Under the pieces are notes generated by a model that did not search any database, had not been told where the DNA came from, and saw only the letters and a list, made by a program, of their open reading frames with translations. From assembly GCA_964556005.1 (NCBI GenBank), contig CAZKUR010000013.1, positions 7,376 to 71,375 on the forward strand: 64,000 bases of DNA. Direction: 5' to 3'. The translations under genes were made by a program, and so were the position numbers. This document shows, piece after piece, positions 28,095-37,765 of the stretch. The DNA is from CAZKUR01 sp964556005. GTDB lineage: Bacteria; Bacteroidota; Ignavibacteria; Ignavibacteriales; Ignavibacteriaceae. Each line of letters starts with the position of its first letter. The first letter of the stretch is position 1.

Positions 28095-28910
28095 TTAATA
28101 ACTTTCATCGAGGGAAGGAAATTTTTTCTCTTTTACATCATCGATATACTGTCCGACGGCTCTATTTATTTCTTCGGCAAGCTTAGCATAAAGCCGTACA
28201 AACCGCGGGTGAAAGTCAATATTTAAGCCCAGCATATCGGGTGTAACTAAGATTTGGCCGTCACAGTGAACCCCGGCACCTATTCCTATTGTAGGAATTG
28301 TAACACTGGCCGTAACTTCTTTAGCCAGCTCAGCCGGAATTTTTTCAACCACTATTGCAAATGCGCCGGCTTCTTCAACGGCTTTTGCATCGTTCAAAAT
28401 TTCTTCAGCTTCATCTTTGCCTCTGCCGCGTTCCCGGTAGCTTCCGAACTGATGAATGCTTTGCGGTGTGAGGCCGATATGCCCCATTACAGGAATACCT
28501 GCTTCGGTAATTTTTCTAACAGTCTCTGCAACTCTTACACCGCCTTCCATCTTTACGCCTCCTGCTGAAGTTTCCTTCATTATTCTGCCTGCGTTCCGAA
28601 ATCCTTCATCGGGACCTGCCTGGTAAGACATGAATGGCATATCACAAATAACCATCGCCCTGTTCACTGCCTTTATTACGGCTTTGGTATGATAAATCAT
28701 TTCATCCATTGTTACAGGCAGGGTTGTTTCGTTTCCCTGAAAAACATTACTTAAAGAATCTCCGATTAATACTATATCAATCCCGGCTTCATCGAGGAGT
28801 TTAGCTGTAATAAAATCATAAGCAGTTAACGCTGAAATTTTTATTCCTTTTCTCTTAAGTAACGTTAAAGCTTTTGTGGTTACTCTTTTTATTTCTTTTT
28901 CAGAGCTCAT
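28095..28910 (-). CDS. panB: 3-methyl-2-oxobutanoate hydroxymethyltransferase
   Basis: PanB of 271 aa makes ketopantoate from alpha-ketoisovalerate and methylene-THF in pantothenate/CoA synthesis. Visible features are ISALTAYDF, VLIGDSLSNVFQGNETTLPVT with metal-ligand Asp, GGVKMEGG, PVMGHIGLTPQS, and IGIGAGVHCDGQILVTPDMLG. It lies 3 nt from the LipM-like gene and is the downstream part of the envelope operon. panC and panD are not in the window. Confidence 0.96.
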   Translation of the reverse strand: MSSEKEIKRVTTKALTLLKRKGIKISALTAYDFITAKLLDEAGIDIVLIGDSLSNVFQGNETTLPVTMDEMIYHTKAVIKAVNRAMVICDMPFMSYQAGPDEGFRNAGRIMKETSAGGVKMEGGVRVAETVRKITEAGIPVMGHIGLTPQSIHQFGSYRERGRGKDEAEEILNDAKAVEEAGAFAIVVEKIPAELAKEVTASVTIPTIGIGAGVHCDGQILVTPDMLGLNIDFHPRFVRLYAKLAEEINRAVGQYIDDVKEKKFPSLDESY

Positions 28911-28913
28911 TTT

Positions 28914-29678
28914 TTACTCCGAATATATTATCTCATTTTTTTGAGTTACAGAATTTATAAATATTATCTTAAAGTATTCTTCGAACCCTTGTACTAAAGA
29001 GTTTATAAGTCTTCCGTAATTTATATCTTTTGAAAGAATCGATTCCAACTCAATAGTATTTTTATCGAACTCATTTTTGATTTCATTCTTTTCGCTTTCG
29101 GGCAGATCGAGATAGTCAACTATTTTCCTGTGAAATTTTCCGCAGAGAATCGAACCGTGCTGCAAAACAAAATTACCGTACTTTCTTTGTGCACTGCCTA
29201 CCAATTTTTTCCCGTCAAATTTTATTTCGTTTTTTGCCAAAGCCGAAAAACAAATTTCTCCTTTTGCCTGTTTATAAAGATTTCTAAAATCAGGCTGCTC
29301 TTCTTCTGTTTCAATCGATGCCAATGCGTCGTCATAAATTTTTAGACCGCCTACCAGTGCGCAATTTATTTCATTATAAATTTTTCTTACGGAAGTTAAT
29401 TCATCAAGAGGATATACAACAGAATAAGTAAGCTCTTCAGCATGCAAGATGGATCTTCCGCCGGTAGGGCGTGTAACGACATCGATTTTATCCTCAGCAG
29501 CTTTTGATAATAATAATATATCCGTTTTTTGATTTGCTCCAAGCGAGATACAATACGGTTTCCATCTGTAAAATCTTAAAACGGCTTCGTCACCGGATGC
29601 ATGCTCAACCAGGCTTACATCGAAATCCATATTATATCTACCGGTATTAAATCCGCTGTTGATTAATTTCCACTTCAT
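28914..29678 (-). CDS. Octanoyl/lipoyl transferase (LipM/LplA family)
   Basis: This 254-aa BPL/LplA-fold protein carries RPTGGRSILHAEELTYSVV, the lipoyl-binding glycine loop, and FDGKKLVGSAQRKYGNFVLQHGSI with the catalytic Lys. A Cys in GEICFSALAKNEI aligns with the acyl-accepting Cys of LipM, favouring octanoyl-ACP:protein transferase over ATP-dependent lipoate ligase. It would load octanoate onto GcvH or E2 domains for lipoate synthesis. It overlaps lpxA by 4 nt (ATGA), so they are coupled although functionally unrelated. Confidence 0.85.
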   Translation of the reverse strand: MKWKLINSGFNTGRYNMDFDVSLVEHASGDEAVLRFYRWKPYCISLGANQKTDILLLSKAAEDKIDVVTRPTGGRSILHAEELTYSVVYPLDELTSVRKIYNEINCALVGGLKIYDDALASIETEEEQPDFRNLYKQAKGEICFSALAKNEIKFDGKKLVGSAQRKYGNFVLQHGSILCGKFHRKIVDYLDLPESEKNEIKNEFDKNTIELESILSKDINYGRLINSLVQGFEEYFKIIFINSVTQKNEIIYSE

Positions 29679-30451
29679 TTCCCTACAAGCCCTCTGGTGC
29701 TTCTATCAAGAAAAGAAAAAAGTATCTGGATATATTTATTTGTACCCAGTTCGGCTTCGATCTTTTTTCTTGCCTGTGTTACGTTTAGCGAATTATCGTA
29801 CAAATAGCTATATGCTTTCTTTAATATCATTATATCTTCGTTTGAAAAACCGCGCCGCCTTAACCCGATAACATTTAATCCGGAAAATTTCAAAGGCTCG
29901 CTTGCACTGAGAATAAATGGAGGGACATCCTGTGTAACCCTAAACCCGCCGCCGATCATTACATTTTGTCCAATTTTACAAAACTGGTGAACAGGGGTTA
30001 AGCCGCCAATCATAACATTATCGTCAATTTCCACATGTCCGCCGATTTGAACTGCGTTCGCAAAAATACAATTGTCTCCTATTACACAATCATGGGCTAC
30101 ATGCGAGTATGCCATCAACATACAATTTTTCCCCACGCTCGAAAAACCCGTGTCTTTTGTACCACGATGTAATGTTACAAATTCGTGGATTACGCATCCG
30201 TCACCTACTCTAAAAACAGTCTCTTCATTACCGAATTTAAAATCCTGCGGGATGTGAGCAATTGAAACGCCCTGATGAATAGTAACATTCGATCCTATCC
30301 TTGCCCCGTTATAGATTACTGCATGCGGACCGATTTTTGTGTTGTCGCCTATTTCAACATCGTCTTCAATAATTACATAAGGGAAAATTTTTATGTTATT
30401 TCCAAGTTTGGCTTTTGAACTGACAATTGCCGTTGAGTGTATTTCTGTCAT
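29675..30451 (-). CDS. lpxA: UDP-N-acetylglucosamine O-acyltransferase
   Basis: LpxA of 258 aa is the first committed enzyme of lipid A. It has a left-handed beta helix of hexapeptide repeats (IGDNTKIGPHAVIYNGARIGSN-type), the catalytic-His segment MAYSHVAHDCVIG and the C-terminal helical domain starting GLNVIGLRRRGFS. It lies 4 nt after lpxC/fabZ. Confidence 0.96.
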   Translation of the reverse strand: MTEIHSTAIVSSKAKLGNNIKIFPYVIIEDDVEIGDNTKIGPHAVIYNGARIGSNVTIHQGVSIAHIPQDFKFGNEETVFRVGDGCVIHEFVTLHRGTKDTGFSSVGKNCMLMAYSHVAHDCVIGDNCIFANAVQIGGHVEIDDNVMIGGLTPVHQFCKIGQNVMIGGGFRVTQDVPPFILSASEPLKFSGLNVIGLRRRGFSNEDIMILKKAYSYLYDNSLNVTQARKKIEAELGTNKYIQILFSFLDRSTRGLVGK

Positions 30452-30455
30452 CTAA

Positions 30456-31871
30456 TTATATTCCGGGATTTGGTTTTTCTCTGTCGACTATGGCTGCCAT
30501 AAAATCTGCCTCGGCAACCACGGTATCATCTACTATTGCTTTTCCAGACATCGTAACAAACTTGCTCTTTTGATTGGTCATTGTAATTTCTAAAAATAAT
30601 TGATCGCCGGGCACAACCGGTTTTCTAAATTTTGCATTATTTATCTGCATAAAATAAACAAGTTTTTCTTCGGGTTCAGGGAACGAATTAAGTAATAAAA
30701 TACCACCTGTTTGTGCCATCGACTCCAAAATCATAACTCCTGGCATAATCGGCTGGCCGGGAAAATGACCATGGAAAAATGGTTCGTTGACCGAAACGGA
30801 TTTTACACCGATAACTTTTTTATCCATTTCAAGGTGAATTATTTTATCAACCATTAAAAACGGATATCTATGAGGTAAAATTCTGTGAATTGCATTTGTA
30901 TCGAATACGATACCCTCTTTCTTTACGAATTGATATTTTCTTACTATTTTCTTTTGCTGGTAAAGTTTGCGTACTTGTTTTGCGAATTCAACATTAGCTT
31001 TATGTCCAGGGCGTGCTGCCAGCACTTGCGCTTTAATTGGAACGCCAATCAAGGCAAGATCGCCGAGTAAGTCAAGCAGTTTATGACGTACAGGTTCGTT
31101 TCTGAATCGTAATTTTTTGTTGTTCAAAATGCCGGTTGTTCCTATGTCAAGTTTCTGTTTTATATCGAGTTTATTTCTCAGCTTTTTCAAATCTTCAGCG
31201 CTTAATTTTTTATCGACGATTACTATGGCATTATCTATATCGCCGCCTTTAATTAATCCCTGGTTTGCAAGTTGATCGACTTCGCTTAAAAAGCAAAATG
31301 TTCTTGCCGGGGCAAATTCGGTTACAAATTCTTTTTCCAGGTCGAACAATCCGGTATGCTGGCTGCCCAATGCAGGATTTTGATAATCTACCATAACCGT
31401 GACACGGTAGCGATCGAGGGGCAGAGCAACAATATCAATTTGATTTTCCTCGTTGTGGTACATTACCGTTTCTTCAATTATCAAATAATCTTTCGGCGCT
31501 TCCTGCTGAATAAATCCGGCTTTCATTAATACTTCAACATAGGGTATAGAACTGCCGTCTCCGACGGGCGGTTCGATTCCGTTGAGTTCGATTACAAGGT
31601 TATCAATTTGCAAACCCACAACTGCAGCTAGCACATGTTCGACCGTATGAACTTTTGCTTCTCCCACTGCAAGTGTGGTTCCTCTCGATACATCAATTAC
31701 ATTATCGGCATTAGCAGGTATTTCAGGATTCCCACCCAAATCGGTTCTAACAAATTTAATCCCGTAATTATCGGGCGCTGGTTTAAATGTCATCGTACAG
31801 GAAGTGCCTGTATGCAATCCTATCCCGGACATCGTCACTGGGTTAGCTATCGTTCTTTGTAGTTCTAACAT
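30456..31871 (-). CDS. lpxC/fabZ: Bifunctional LpxC deacetylase / FabZ dehydratase
   Basis: This is a 471-aa fusion. The first ~310 residues are the zinc amidase LpxC: SGIGLHTG, HTVEHVLAA with a zinc His, and RHKLLDLLGDLALIG with a second His and Asp. Residues ~325-471 are hot-dog FabZ: HRYPFLMVDKI and HFPGQPIMPGVMILESMAQ, with catalytic His and Glu. It couples lipid A deacetylation to the supply of 3-hydroxyacyl-ACP. The fusion is characteristic of Bacteroidetes/Chlorobi and is one of the taxonomic signs in this window. ATG 31871 gives the normal LpxC N-terminus. Confidence 0.96.
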   Translation of the reverse strand: MLELQRTIANPVTMSGIGLHTGTSCTMTFKPAPDNYGIKFVRTDLGGNPEIPANADNVIDVSRGTTLAVGEAKVHTVEHVLAAVVGLQIDNLVIELNGIEPPVGDGSSIPYVEVLMKAGFIQQEAPKDYLIIEETVMYHNEENQIDIVALPLDRYRVTVMVDYQNPALGSQHTGLFDLEKEFVTEFAPARTFCFLSEVDQLANQGLIKGGDIDNAIVIVDKKLSAEDLKKLRNKLDIKQKLDIGTTGILNNKKLRFRNEPVRHKLLDLLGDLALIGVPIKAQVLAARPGHKANVEFAKQVRKLYQQKKIVRKYQFVKKEGIVFDTNAIHRILPHRYPFLMVDKIIHLEMDKKVIGVKSVSVNEPFFHGHFPGQPIMPGVMILESMAQTGGILLLNSFPEPEEKLVYFMQINNAKFRKPVVPGDQLFLEITMTNQKSKFVTMSGKAIVDDTVVAEADFMAAIVDREKPNPGI

Positions 31872-31987
31872 TTTTTTATTGCATTTTTATGAAAATAAAG
31901 AAAATTATTAGTAAAATCGGAGTGTCAAAATAGTAAGTTGAAAACTAAGATACAATTAAGGAAAATGTAAATTAGATAGGTTTGCTG

Positions 31988-33040
31988 TCACTGCTTTTTC
32001 AAATTGTTTATTTCATCTTTCAAAGCGGCTAACTCTTTTTCCAGCAAATTAATTTTTTCAGCGTAGCCGGGAAGATTCCTGATGTGCGCTTCTATTTTTT
32101 TTGCAACACTCAGTTCTTTGGCAGGAGAGCCGAAGTAAATACCGGGTTTTGAAATTGATTTAGAAATTCCCGATTGTGCTAAAATTATCACTTTGTCTGC
32201 AATAGTAATATGGCCAATCATTCCTACCTGCCCGGTCAAAATACAATTCTTACCGATTTTAGCGCTTCCTGAAATTCCGGTTTGAGCGGAAATAACGGTA
32301 TTTTCACCTACCTCTACATTATGTGCTATTTGAACGAGGTTATCGATCTTCACACCTTTCCTGATTATCGTTGCACCGATAGCGGCCCTGTCAATCGTTA
32401 CGTTCGCCCCTAATTCAACATCATCCTCAATAATTACAATACCTATTTGAGGTATTTTTTGATAGTTTCCGTTTTCGTCAGTGTTGTATCCAAATCCATC
32501 GGAACCGATAACTGTTCCCGGATGAATAATTACATTCTTACCAATTTGACATTTTTCCCTGATGCTGACATTCTGAAAAATTAATGCATTATCTCCTATC
32601 ACTACATTGTCTGAAAGAACAGTGTTGTGAAAAATTTTGATATTATCACCAAGTTTGCAGCCTTTTGAAATTACAACATTCCTTCCGATTGAAATATTAT
32701 TTCCCAGCTCAGCTTCCGGATGTATGAAAGCTGTTTTATCAATTCCTTCAAGAGGAAATTCAGGTTTGAAGAAATGCCTTACCAGTTTTGCAAATGCTTT
32801 ATTCGGTTCTTTCACTTCAATATAAGTGATGTCTTTCCTTGTTTTATTGAAGCCTTCTTTAACCAATATTGCCGATGCTTTTGTTACCTGGAAATATTTT
32901 TCATACGGCTGGAGATACAAAAAAGTTAAATCCCCTTTTTGAGCCTCTTCGATTTTTGCGAGGTTGGAAATTCCAATACTTTCATCTCCGGTAATCTTCC
33001 CGTCGATGATGCTGTTTATTTCCTTTAAAAGTATTGCCAT
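31988..33040 (-). CDS. lpxD: UDP-3-O-(3-hydroxyacyl)glucosamine N-acyltransferase
   Basis: LpxD of 350 aa catalyses the third lipid A step. It has an N-terminal uridine-binding domain (residues ~1-95), a left-handed beta helix with GSDGFGYN, and the catalytic-His segment IDNLVQIAHNVEVGENT. A C-terminal coiled helix (LLEKELAALKDEINNLKK) trimerises it. It sits 4 nt after the ompH gene and 116 nt before lpxC/fabZ. Confidence 0.96.
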   Translation of the reverse strand: MAILLKEINSIIDGKITGDESIGISNLAKIEEAQKGDLTFLYLQPYEKYFQVTKASAILVKEGFNKTRKDITYIEVKEPNKAFAKLVRHFFKPEFPLEGIDKTAFIHPEAELGNNISIGRNVVISKGCKLGDNIKIFHNTVLSDNVVIGDNALIFQNVSIREKCQIGKNVIIHPGTVIGSDGFGYNTDENGNYQKIPQIGIVIIEDDVELGANVTIDRAAIGATIIRKGVKIDNLVQIAHNVEVGENTVISAQTGISGSAKIGKNCILTGQVGMIGHITIADKVIILAQSGISKSISKPGIYFGSPAKELSVAKKIEAHIRNLPGYAEKINLLEKELAALKDEINNLKKQ

Positions 33041-33044
33041 GTAA

Positions 33045-33563
33045 TTATTTTAGTTTCAACCTGTCTAAAACCTGTTGAGTAATATCGTATTTATCTTTTG
33101 CGAACAAAATCATAACGTCGCCGGACTTATCCAAAACATAATCATAATCCTCTTCTTTAGCTATATCCTGTATTACATTGAACACCTTATTTTGAACCGG
33201 TTTCATCAGTTCGTCTTGTTTTTGAAAAACTTCACCGTTAGAGCCGAATTTTTTCTGCCGGTAAGAATTTATATCGCTCTGCATTTTATCAAGCTCTGTC
33301 TGCATATCATTTCTTGTTTGGTCGGTCATGATTAATTTACGTTTCTGGAAGTCCTGCAGTTTAACGTTATAATCATTCTGCATTTTATCCAGTTCGGTTT
33401 GCCACTCCTTAATAAGATTGTCTAATTTTTGTTTGGCGTCCTGGGCATCGGGGAGGTTATCCATAATAGCTTTTGAATCGACATAAGCTATTTTTAACTG
33501 GGCAAAACCATTTGAAGTAATTAAAAGTAAGGAGGCTAAAAGAAAATACTTTAATTGTTTCAT
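33045..33563 (-). CDS. OmpH/Skp-family periplasmic chaperone (second copy)
   Basis: This 172-aa protein has a cleavable signal (LLITSNGFAQ), a short beta body (LKIAYVDSKAIMDNLPDA) and a long coiled coil rich in Lys/Gln/Asp (residues ~45-125). It ends DKYDITQQVLDRLK. This is the Skp/OmpH plan, a trimeric tentacled holdase for unfolded outer-membrane proteins. It is paralogous to the gene just upstream, with a similar end (YDITQQVLDRL versus FDITYKVLDKL). Confidence 0.9.
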   Translation of the reverse strand: MKQLKYFLLASLLLITSNGFAQLKIAYVDSKAIMDNLPDAQDAKQKLDNLIKEWQTELDKMQNDYNVKLQDFQKRKLIMTDQTRNDMQTELDKMQSDINSYRQKKFGSNGEVFQKQDELMKPVQNKVFNVIQDIAKEEDYDYVLDKSGDVMILFAKDKYDITQQVLDRLKLK

Positions 33564-33690
33564 AATGTTACTCTTTTAATATTTTAATTTTTTCGAATTA
33601 AAGTATAAAGTTTAATATTCGCCTCCTCTTATTTTAAAAGGTAATTGGTCTCTAAGAATTAAACAGGGATAAAAAATTTTACCCGGGAAA

Positions 33691-34218
33691 TTATTTACCG
33701 CCGGTTTTCAGCTTATCGAGAACTTTATAAGTAATGTCGAATTGCGGATCTGCATAAAGCAAAATAATGTCGCCGCTCTTATCGAACACGAACTGCATAT
33801 CTTCTTTTTTTGCTACTTCTTCAATAGCTTTATAAATTTTATCTTTAACAGGGTTGAAAATATCCTGCTGTTTTTTATAAATCTCGCCTGTCTGCTGAGC
33901 AAATTTATCTTTTTTATAATTATCAACATCCTGCTGTAATTTAATTATATTTTGTTGTGCAGCAAGCTTTTTATCTTCGGGCATCGTGTTGGCTTGTTTC
34001 TGATAATCGCTGTACATCTGCTGAAGGTTCTGGTTCAGTGAATCAAGGTGTGCAGTCCACTTGCTCGTTAATGCATCGAGGTCGCCCTGAGCCTTTATAG
34101 CTTCGGAATATTGGTTGAGTATAACTTGAGAATCGACGTAACCTAATTTTTGTTTAGTCTGGCCGAAAACAATTGAACCGGCCAATATAAAAGCTGCTAA
34201 AATAAGATATTTTTTCAC
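33691..34218 (-). CDS. OmpH/Skp-family periplasmic chaperone (first copy)
   Basis: This 175-aa Skp/OmpH homologue has a signal peptide ending IVFGQ, KLGYVDSQVILNQYSEA and a long Gln/Lys-rich coiled coil. The start is a GTG at 34218, chosen because AAGGAAAGT lies immediately upstream. A longer in-frame ATG at 34287 would run back into the 3' end of bamA and put a non-signal stretch in front. It lies 32 nt behind bamA, and a 127-nt gene-free spacer separates it from the second ompH copy. Confidence 0.9.
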   Translation of the reverse strand: MKKYLILAAFILAGSIVFGQTKQKLGYVDSQVILNQYSEAIKAQGDLDALTSKWTAHLDSLNQNLQQMYSDYQKQANTMPEDKKLAAQQNIIKLQQDVDNYKKDKFAQQTGEIYKKQQDIFNPVKDKIYKAIEEVAKKEDMQFVFDKSGDIILLYADPQFDITYKVLDKLKTGGK

Positions 34219-34250
34219 TATACTTTCCTTTTTAAATATTAAATGAAAAA

Positions 34251-36758
34251 TTAAAAACCTTTTCCAAATTGAAAATGGAACAACCATGCAGGATCTTTTC
34301 CGTTCACCGCTTTACGATCAAAGCCGTAACCCAAATCGAATCCAATCAGCCCTATCGGGTTAATTAAAATTCTTGCGCCAAAACCCGCAGATCTTCTAAG
34401 GTTAAAAATATCAACATTCTGGGAATTAAGAAACACGTTTCCTGCTTCAGCAAATGCCAAAATATAAAGAGGTACTGGCTCTAAAGTAATCGCGACTCTT
34501 AATTCGGCAGTATAACGCGCCATTATTCTTCCGCCGATAACATTTCCATCGCTATTTATAGGTCCGACTGATCTGTCATCATACCCTCTTAACGGTTCGG
34601 TTGCAATCACCAATCCGTTTCCTCCCATATAATAAAATTCAAACGGATCGATATGGGTTCCTTTTGTTAATTCATCCAGATATCCGTAATGAGCAATCGA
34701 ATAAAAAGCAACCCGGTTTGTATTAAACAACCGTTTGTACCATTCGGCTGAGAAATCCAATTTATAATAATTTACATCTCCAGGTAGGAACGGGCCGCCT
34801 GAAATTTGCGCATTAAACGAAACGTTAGAACCGCGTGAAGGGAAAATCGGATTATCGATATCTTTCCTGGCAATAGTAGCGCCGAGTGTAAATTGATGGG
34901 ATATACCTTCAACATAAAAACTCTGTCCGTTCAACACGTTGTTATATTGATACCTGAACATTCCCTGTACATTGAAATAATCGTCTGGCCATTTTAATTT
35001 TCTTCCGACAGTTACGGTTGCACCGGTTTGTCTCAAATCGTAAATATATTGCTGGCGCGTATCGAAAACCTGGAAACCAACAAGCGTAGGTGTATCAAAA
35101 AGCCATGGCTCGGTAAAACCAAGAGAAAAAGTACGGTAAAGACTTCCGACACCAAACTGCCAATTAAAGCTTAATATTTGTCCCCCGCCGAGAGCAAAGG
35201 GTCTATCTAAAGCAAAATTGGATAAAGTAATACCAACTGCGCCGCTAAAACCAAAACTCCCGCTGTATCCGACCGATGCATTAAAATAATCGCTCGATTT
35301 TTCCTCAACATTATAAGTTAAATCAACAGTGCTGTCGTTTTGAAGAGAGTGCTGTATGCCGTCGGGCCCGTAAAGTTTTTCGGTATCGAAGTACTTCAAA
35401 TTTGCGAGTGCCTGCACGCTCCGGAATAAGAGCCCTCTGTTATAATAATCACCCGGTACAGTATATAATTCTCTGCGAATAACTTTATCTTTTGTTCTGT
35501 CGTTCCCCGTTATATTGACTTTATTTACTTTAAATCTATTCCTTTCATCAATTTTAATCGTAACGTCAACCGAATCCGCACCAATTTTTTGTTCGGAAGG
35601 TTCAAGGCTAAAAGTCAAATAACCGTTATCATAATACAACGATGAGACATCATCCTGTTTTTCGTTTCCGCGCAGGTTTTTTTGAAATTTATCGTAATTG
35701 TAAACGTCGCCTTTTTTAAAGCCGAGATGAGCATTTAAAACCGCATCCGAATAAATCGTATTACCTTCCCACTTAATATTTCTTATATGATATTGCGGAC
35801 CTTCATAAACATAAATATCGATTCTCATATCTTTATTATCGTTATAATAACTCAAAGAATCGGATAAAATTTCGGCATCCCTGTACCCGTTTTTTTGATA
35901 AAATTTGATAATCTTCTTTTTATCGTCTTCAAACTTATCTTTATCGAAGTTTGCACTGGACCAAAACTTCCACCAGTGTGCTTCTTTTATATCATCCATT
36001 GCACCCTTTAAATCACCGTCGTCGAATGCTTTGTTACCGTGAAATACGATTTGCCTTACTACAACTTCTTGGCCTTCATCAACATCAATTACCAGCAGTA
36101 TCCTGTCTTTAATTTTATCAATAAGGTTTGTGTAGTCGTTATTTAAATCATATTCAACAGTATATTCATCCGATAATTTTTTTTCATCTCTCCATATAAC
36201 ATTGACTTTATCATCAGATGTATCGGCAGTGTAGTATACAAAATACTTAGGCATTATTTTAGCGTTAAGATAGCCGTCTTTTTCGTACATAGCATAAAGC
36301 GTTTGCTTTAGATTTGCGACATCTTCCGGTCTTAAGATTTGACCGCGAATAAAACTTATTTTCTTTTCAAAATCACTTGTACTCTCTTCGTCGTTGCCTC
36401 TTACTACAAATTTTTCAAAGCGGGGATATTCTTTAACCTTAATTACCAAAAAGACGCCGTCGGCAACCTGTTTATCGATTAATACCTGAATATCAGAAAA
36501 AATATTGAGCGACCATAATCTCCGGATAGCATTCAATGTTTGATCTCCGGGGATTTGAACTTCATCACCGACTTTTAATCCGCTGTTTGCAATGATGGTT
36601 TGAGCATCTGCTGTTTTATTTCCTTCAACAGTAATCCCTAAAATTTTAAAACTCTTCTGAGTATTTTGAGGAAAAGATTCAGAAAAAAATAAAAAGAGAA
36701 CAAGTATGTTGATTAATATTAAGTACTTAAACAATCTCTTTAGAAAGGTTTGATACAT
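34251..36758 (-). CDS. bamA: Outer membrane protein assembly factor BamA
   Basis: This 835-aa protein has a signal peptide, about five POTRA domains (KSFKILGITVEGNKTADAQTI is the first; FKVNKVNITGNDRTKDKVI the last) and a C-terminal 16-strand barrel with the loop-6 motif GYDDRSVGP (RGYD). It terminates in an aromatic residue, LFHFQFGKGF. It catalyses beta-barrel insertion in the outer membrane. The ATG lies 32 nt inside the end of uppS in another frame, and no shorter ATG start is available in the signal region. Confidence 0.96.
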   Translation of the reverse strand: MYQTFLKRLFKYLILINILVLFLFFSESFPQNTQKSFKILGITVEGNKTADAQTIIANSGLKVGDEVQIPGDQTLNAIRRLWSLNIFSDIQVLIDKQVADGVFLVIKVKEYPRFEKFVVRGNDEESTSDFEKKISFIRGQILRPEDVANLKQTLYAMYEKDGYLNAKIMPKYFVYYTADTSDDKVNVIWRDEKKLSDEYTVEYDLNNDYTNLIDKIKDRILLVIDVDEGQEVVVRQIVFHGNKAFDDGDLKGAMDDIKEAHWWKFWSSANFDKDKFEDDKKKIIKFYQKNGYRDAEILSDSLSYYNDNKDMRIDIYVYEGPQYHIRNIKWEGNTIYSDAVLNAHLGFKKGDVYNYDKFQKNLRGNEKQDDVSSLYYDNGYLTFSLEPSEQKIGADSVDVTIKIDERNRFKVNKVNITGNDRTKDKVIRRELYTVPGDYYNRGLLFRSVQALANLKYFDTEKLYGPDGIQHSLQNDSTVDLTYNVEEKSSDYFNASVGYSGSFGFSGAVGITLSNFALDRPFALGGGQILSFNWQFGVGSLYRTFSLGFTEPWLFDTPTLVGFQVFDTRQQYIYDLRQTGATVTVGRKLKWPDDYFNVQGMFRYQYNNVLNGQSFYVEGISHQFTLGATIARKDIDNPIFPSRGSNVSFNAQISGGPFLPGDVNYYKLDFSAEWYKRLFNTNRVAFYSIAHYGYLDELTKGTHIDPFEFYYMGGNGLVIATEPLRGYDDRSVGPINSDGNVIGGRIMARYTAELRVAITLEPVPLYILAFAEAGNVFLNSQNVDIFNLRRSAGFGARILINPIGLIGFDLGYGFDRKAVNGKDPAWLFHFQFGKGF

Positions 36759-37548
36759 TCTTTAAGCCTTTTGCATTCTTCTTTATTTGTTCACTGATCT
36801 TACCGAATCTGCGTTCCCTCTTTTGAAAATTTTCAATCGCTTCATATAAATGTTTTCTGGTAAAATCAGGCCAATAAACGTCAGTTATAAAAAATTCCGT
36901 GTAAGCGATTTGCCAGAGTAAAAAATTACTTACTCTAAATTCACCGCTTGTTCTGATTAGTAAATCGGGATCAGGTACATTTTTAGTTGTCAACCTGTCC
37001 GACACTGTTTTTTCATTTATGTCTTCAGGGGAAATTTTTCCTTCGATTGCTTCGGAAGCTATTTTTTTTATTGCTTCTAACAATTCCCATCTCCCGCTGT
37101 AACTGAGAGCCAAATTAAGAGTCATTCTTTTATTGTTCTTGGTTTTCTCAATATCGTCAATAAGCTGATTCCGAACATCAACCGGAAGAGAATTAACATC
37201 CCCGATAGAAATAAGTTTTACATCATTCTCATTCAGTTCATCAGCTCTATCTTTTAAAGTTTTAAGCAGCAGGCGCATCAGCATTGAGACTTCATCTTTC
37301 GGTCGTTTCCAATTTTCTGTTGAAAAAGTATAAAGCGAAAGATATTTTACCCCGATTTGCGCGCAAGCCTCAACAATATCTCTAACGGTATCAACACCTC
37401 TTTTATGACCGGCTACTCGCGGAAGGCCTCTTTTCCTTGCCCATCTGCCGTTTCCGTCCATTATTATCGCAATGTGAACCGGAATTTCCCCCGCCTTTTT
37501 CAGTTCTTCCTGCAGTTTTGCGTCCGAAACAGACTGCTTCTTACTCAA
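36727..37548 (-). CDS. uppS: Isoprenyl transferase (undecaprenyl diphosphate synthase)
   Basis: This 273-aa cis-prenyltransferase makes the C55 lipid carrier for peptidoglycan and LPS. IIMDGNGRWARKRGLPRVAGHKRG has the catalytic Asp and phosphate-binding loop; LYTFSTENWKRPKDEV and PDLLIRTSGEFRVSNFLLWQ complete the family set. Translation begins at TTG 37548, preceded by GAAGGAT; the next Met would remove the catalytic Asp context. It heads the operon uppS-bamA-ompH-ompH-lpxD-lpxC/fabZ-lpxA. Confidence 0.95.
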   Translation of the reverse strand: MSKKQSVSDAKLQEELKKAGEIPVHIAIIMDGNGRWARKRGLPRVAGHKRGVDTVRDIVEACAQIGVKYLSLYTFSTENWKRPKDEVSMLMRLLLKTLKDRADELNENDVKLISIGDVNSLPVDVRNQLIDDIEKTKNNKRMTLNLALSYSGRWELLEAIKKIASEAIEGKISPEDINEKTVSDRLTTKNVPDPDLLIRTSGEFRVSNFLLWQIAYTEFFITDVYWPDFTRKHLYEAIENFQKRERRFGKISEQIKKNAKGLKNVSNLSKEIV

Positions 37549-37765
37549 AATTATCCTTCAAAAATGATATAGCGTGTAAAATTAACCTTAAGACCATTTA
37601 ATGTCAAGAAAGTTTACTAACCAAACTCCTTAGAAAGCTCAAATTTCGGTAAGTATAAATTTTAATAAAAGGTAAAAAAAATCCTTATCCGCCCATTTCA
37701 GGAGGAATCGAAAATTTTTCTTTCATAAAATTGCCGGATAAACCGGATATAATAATTGAAGATTT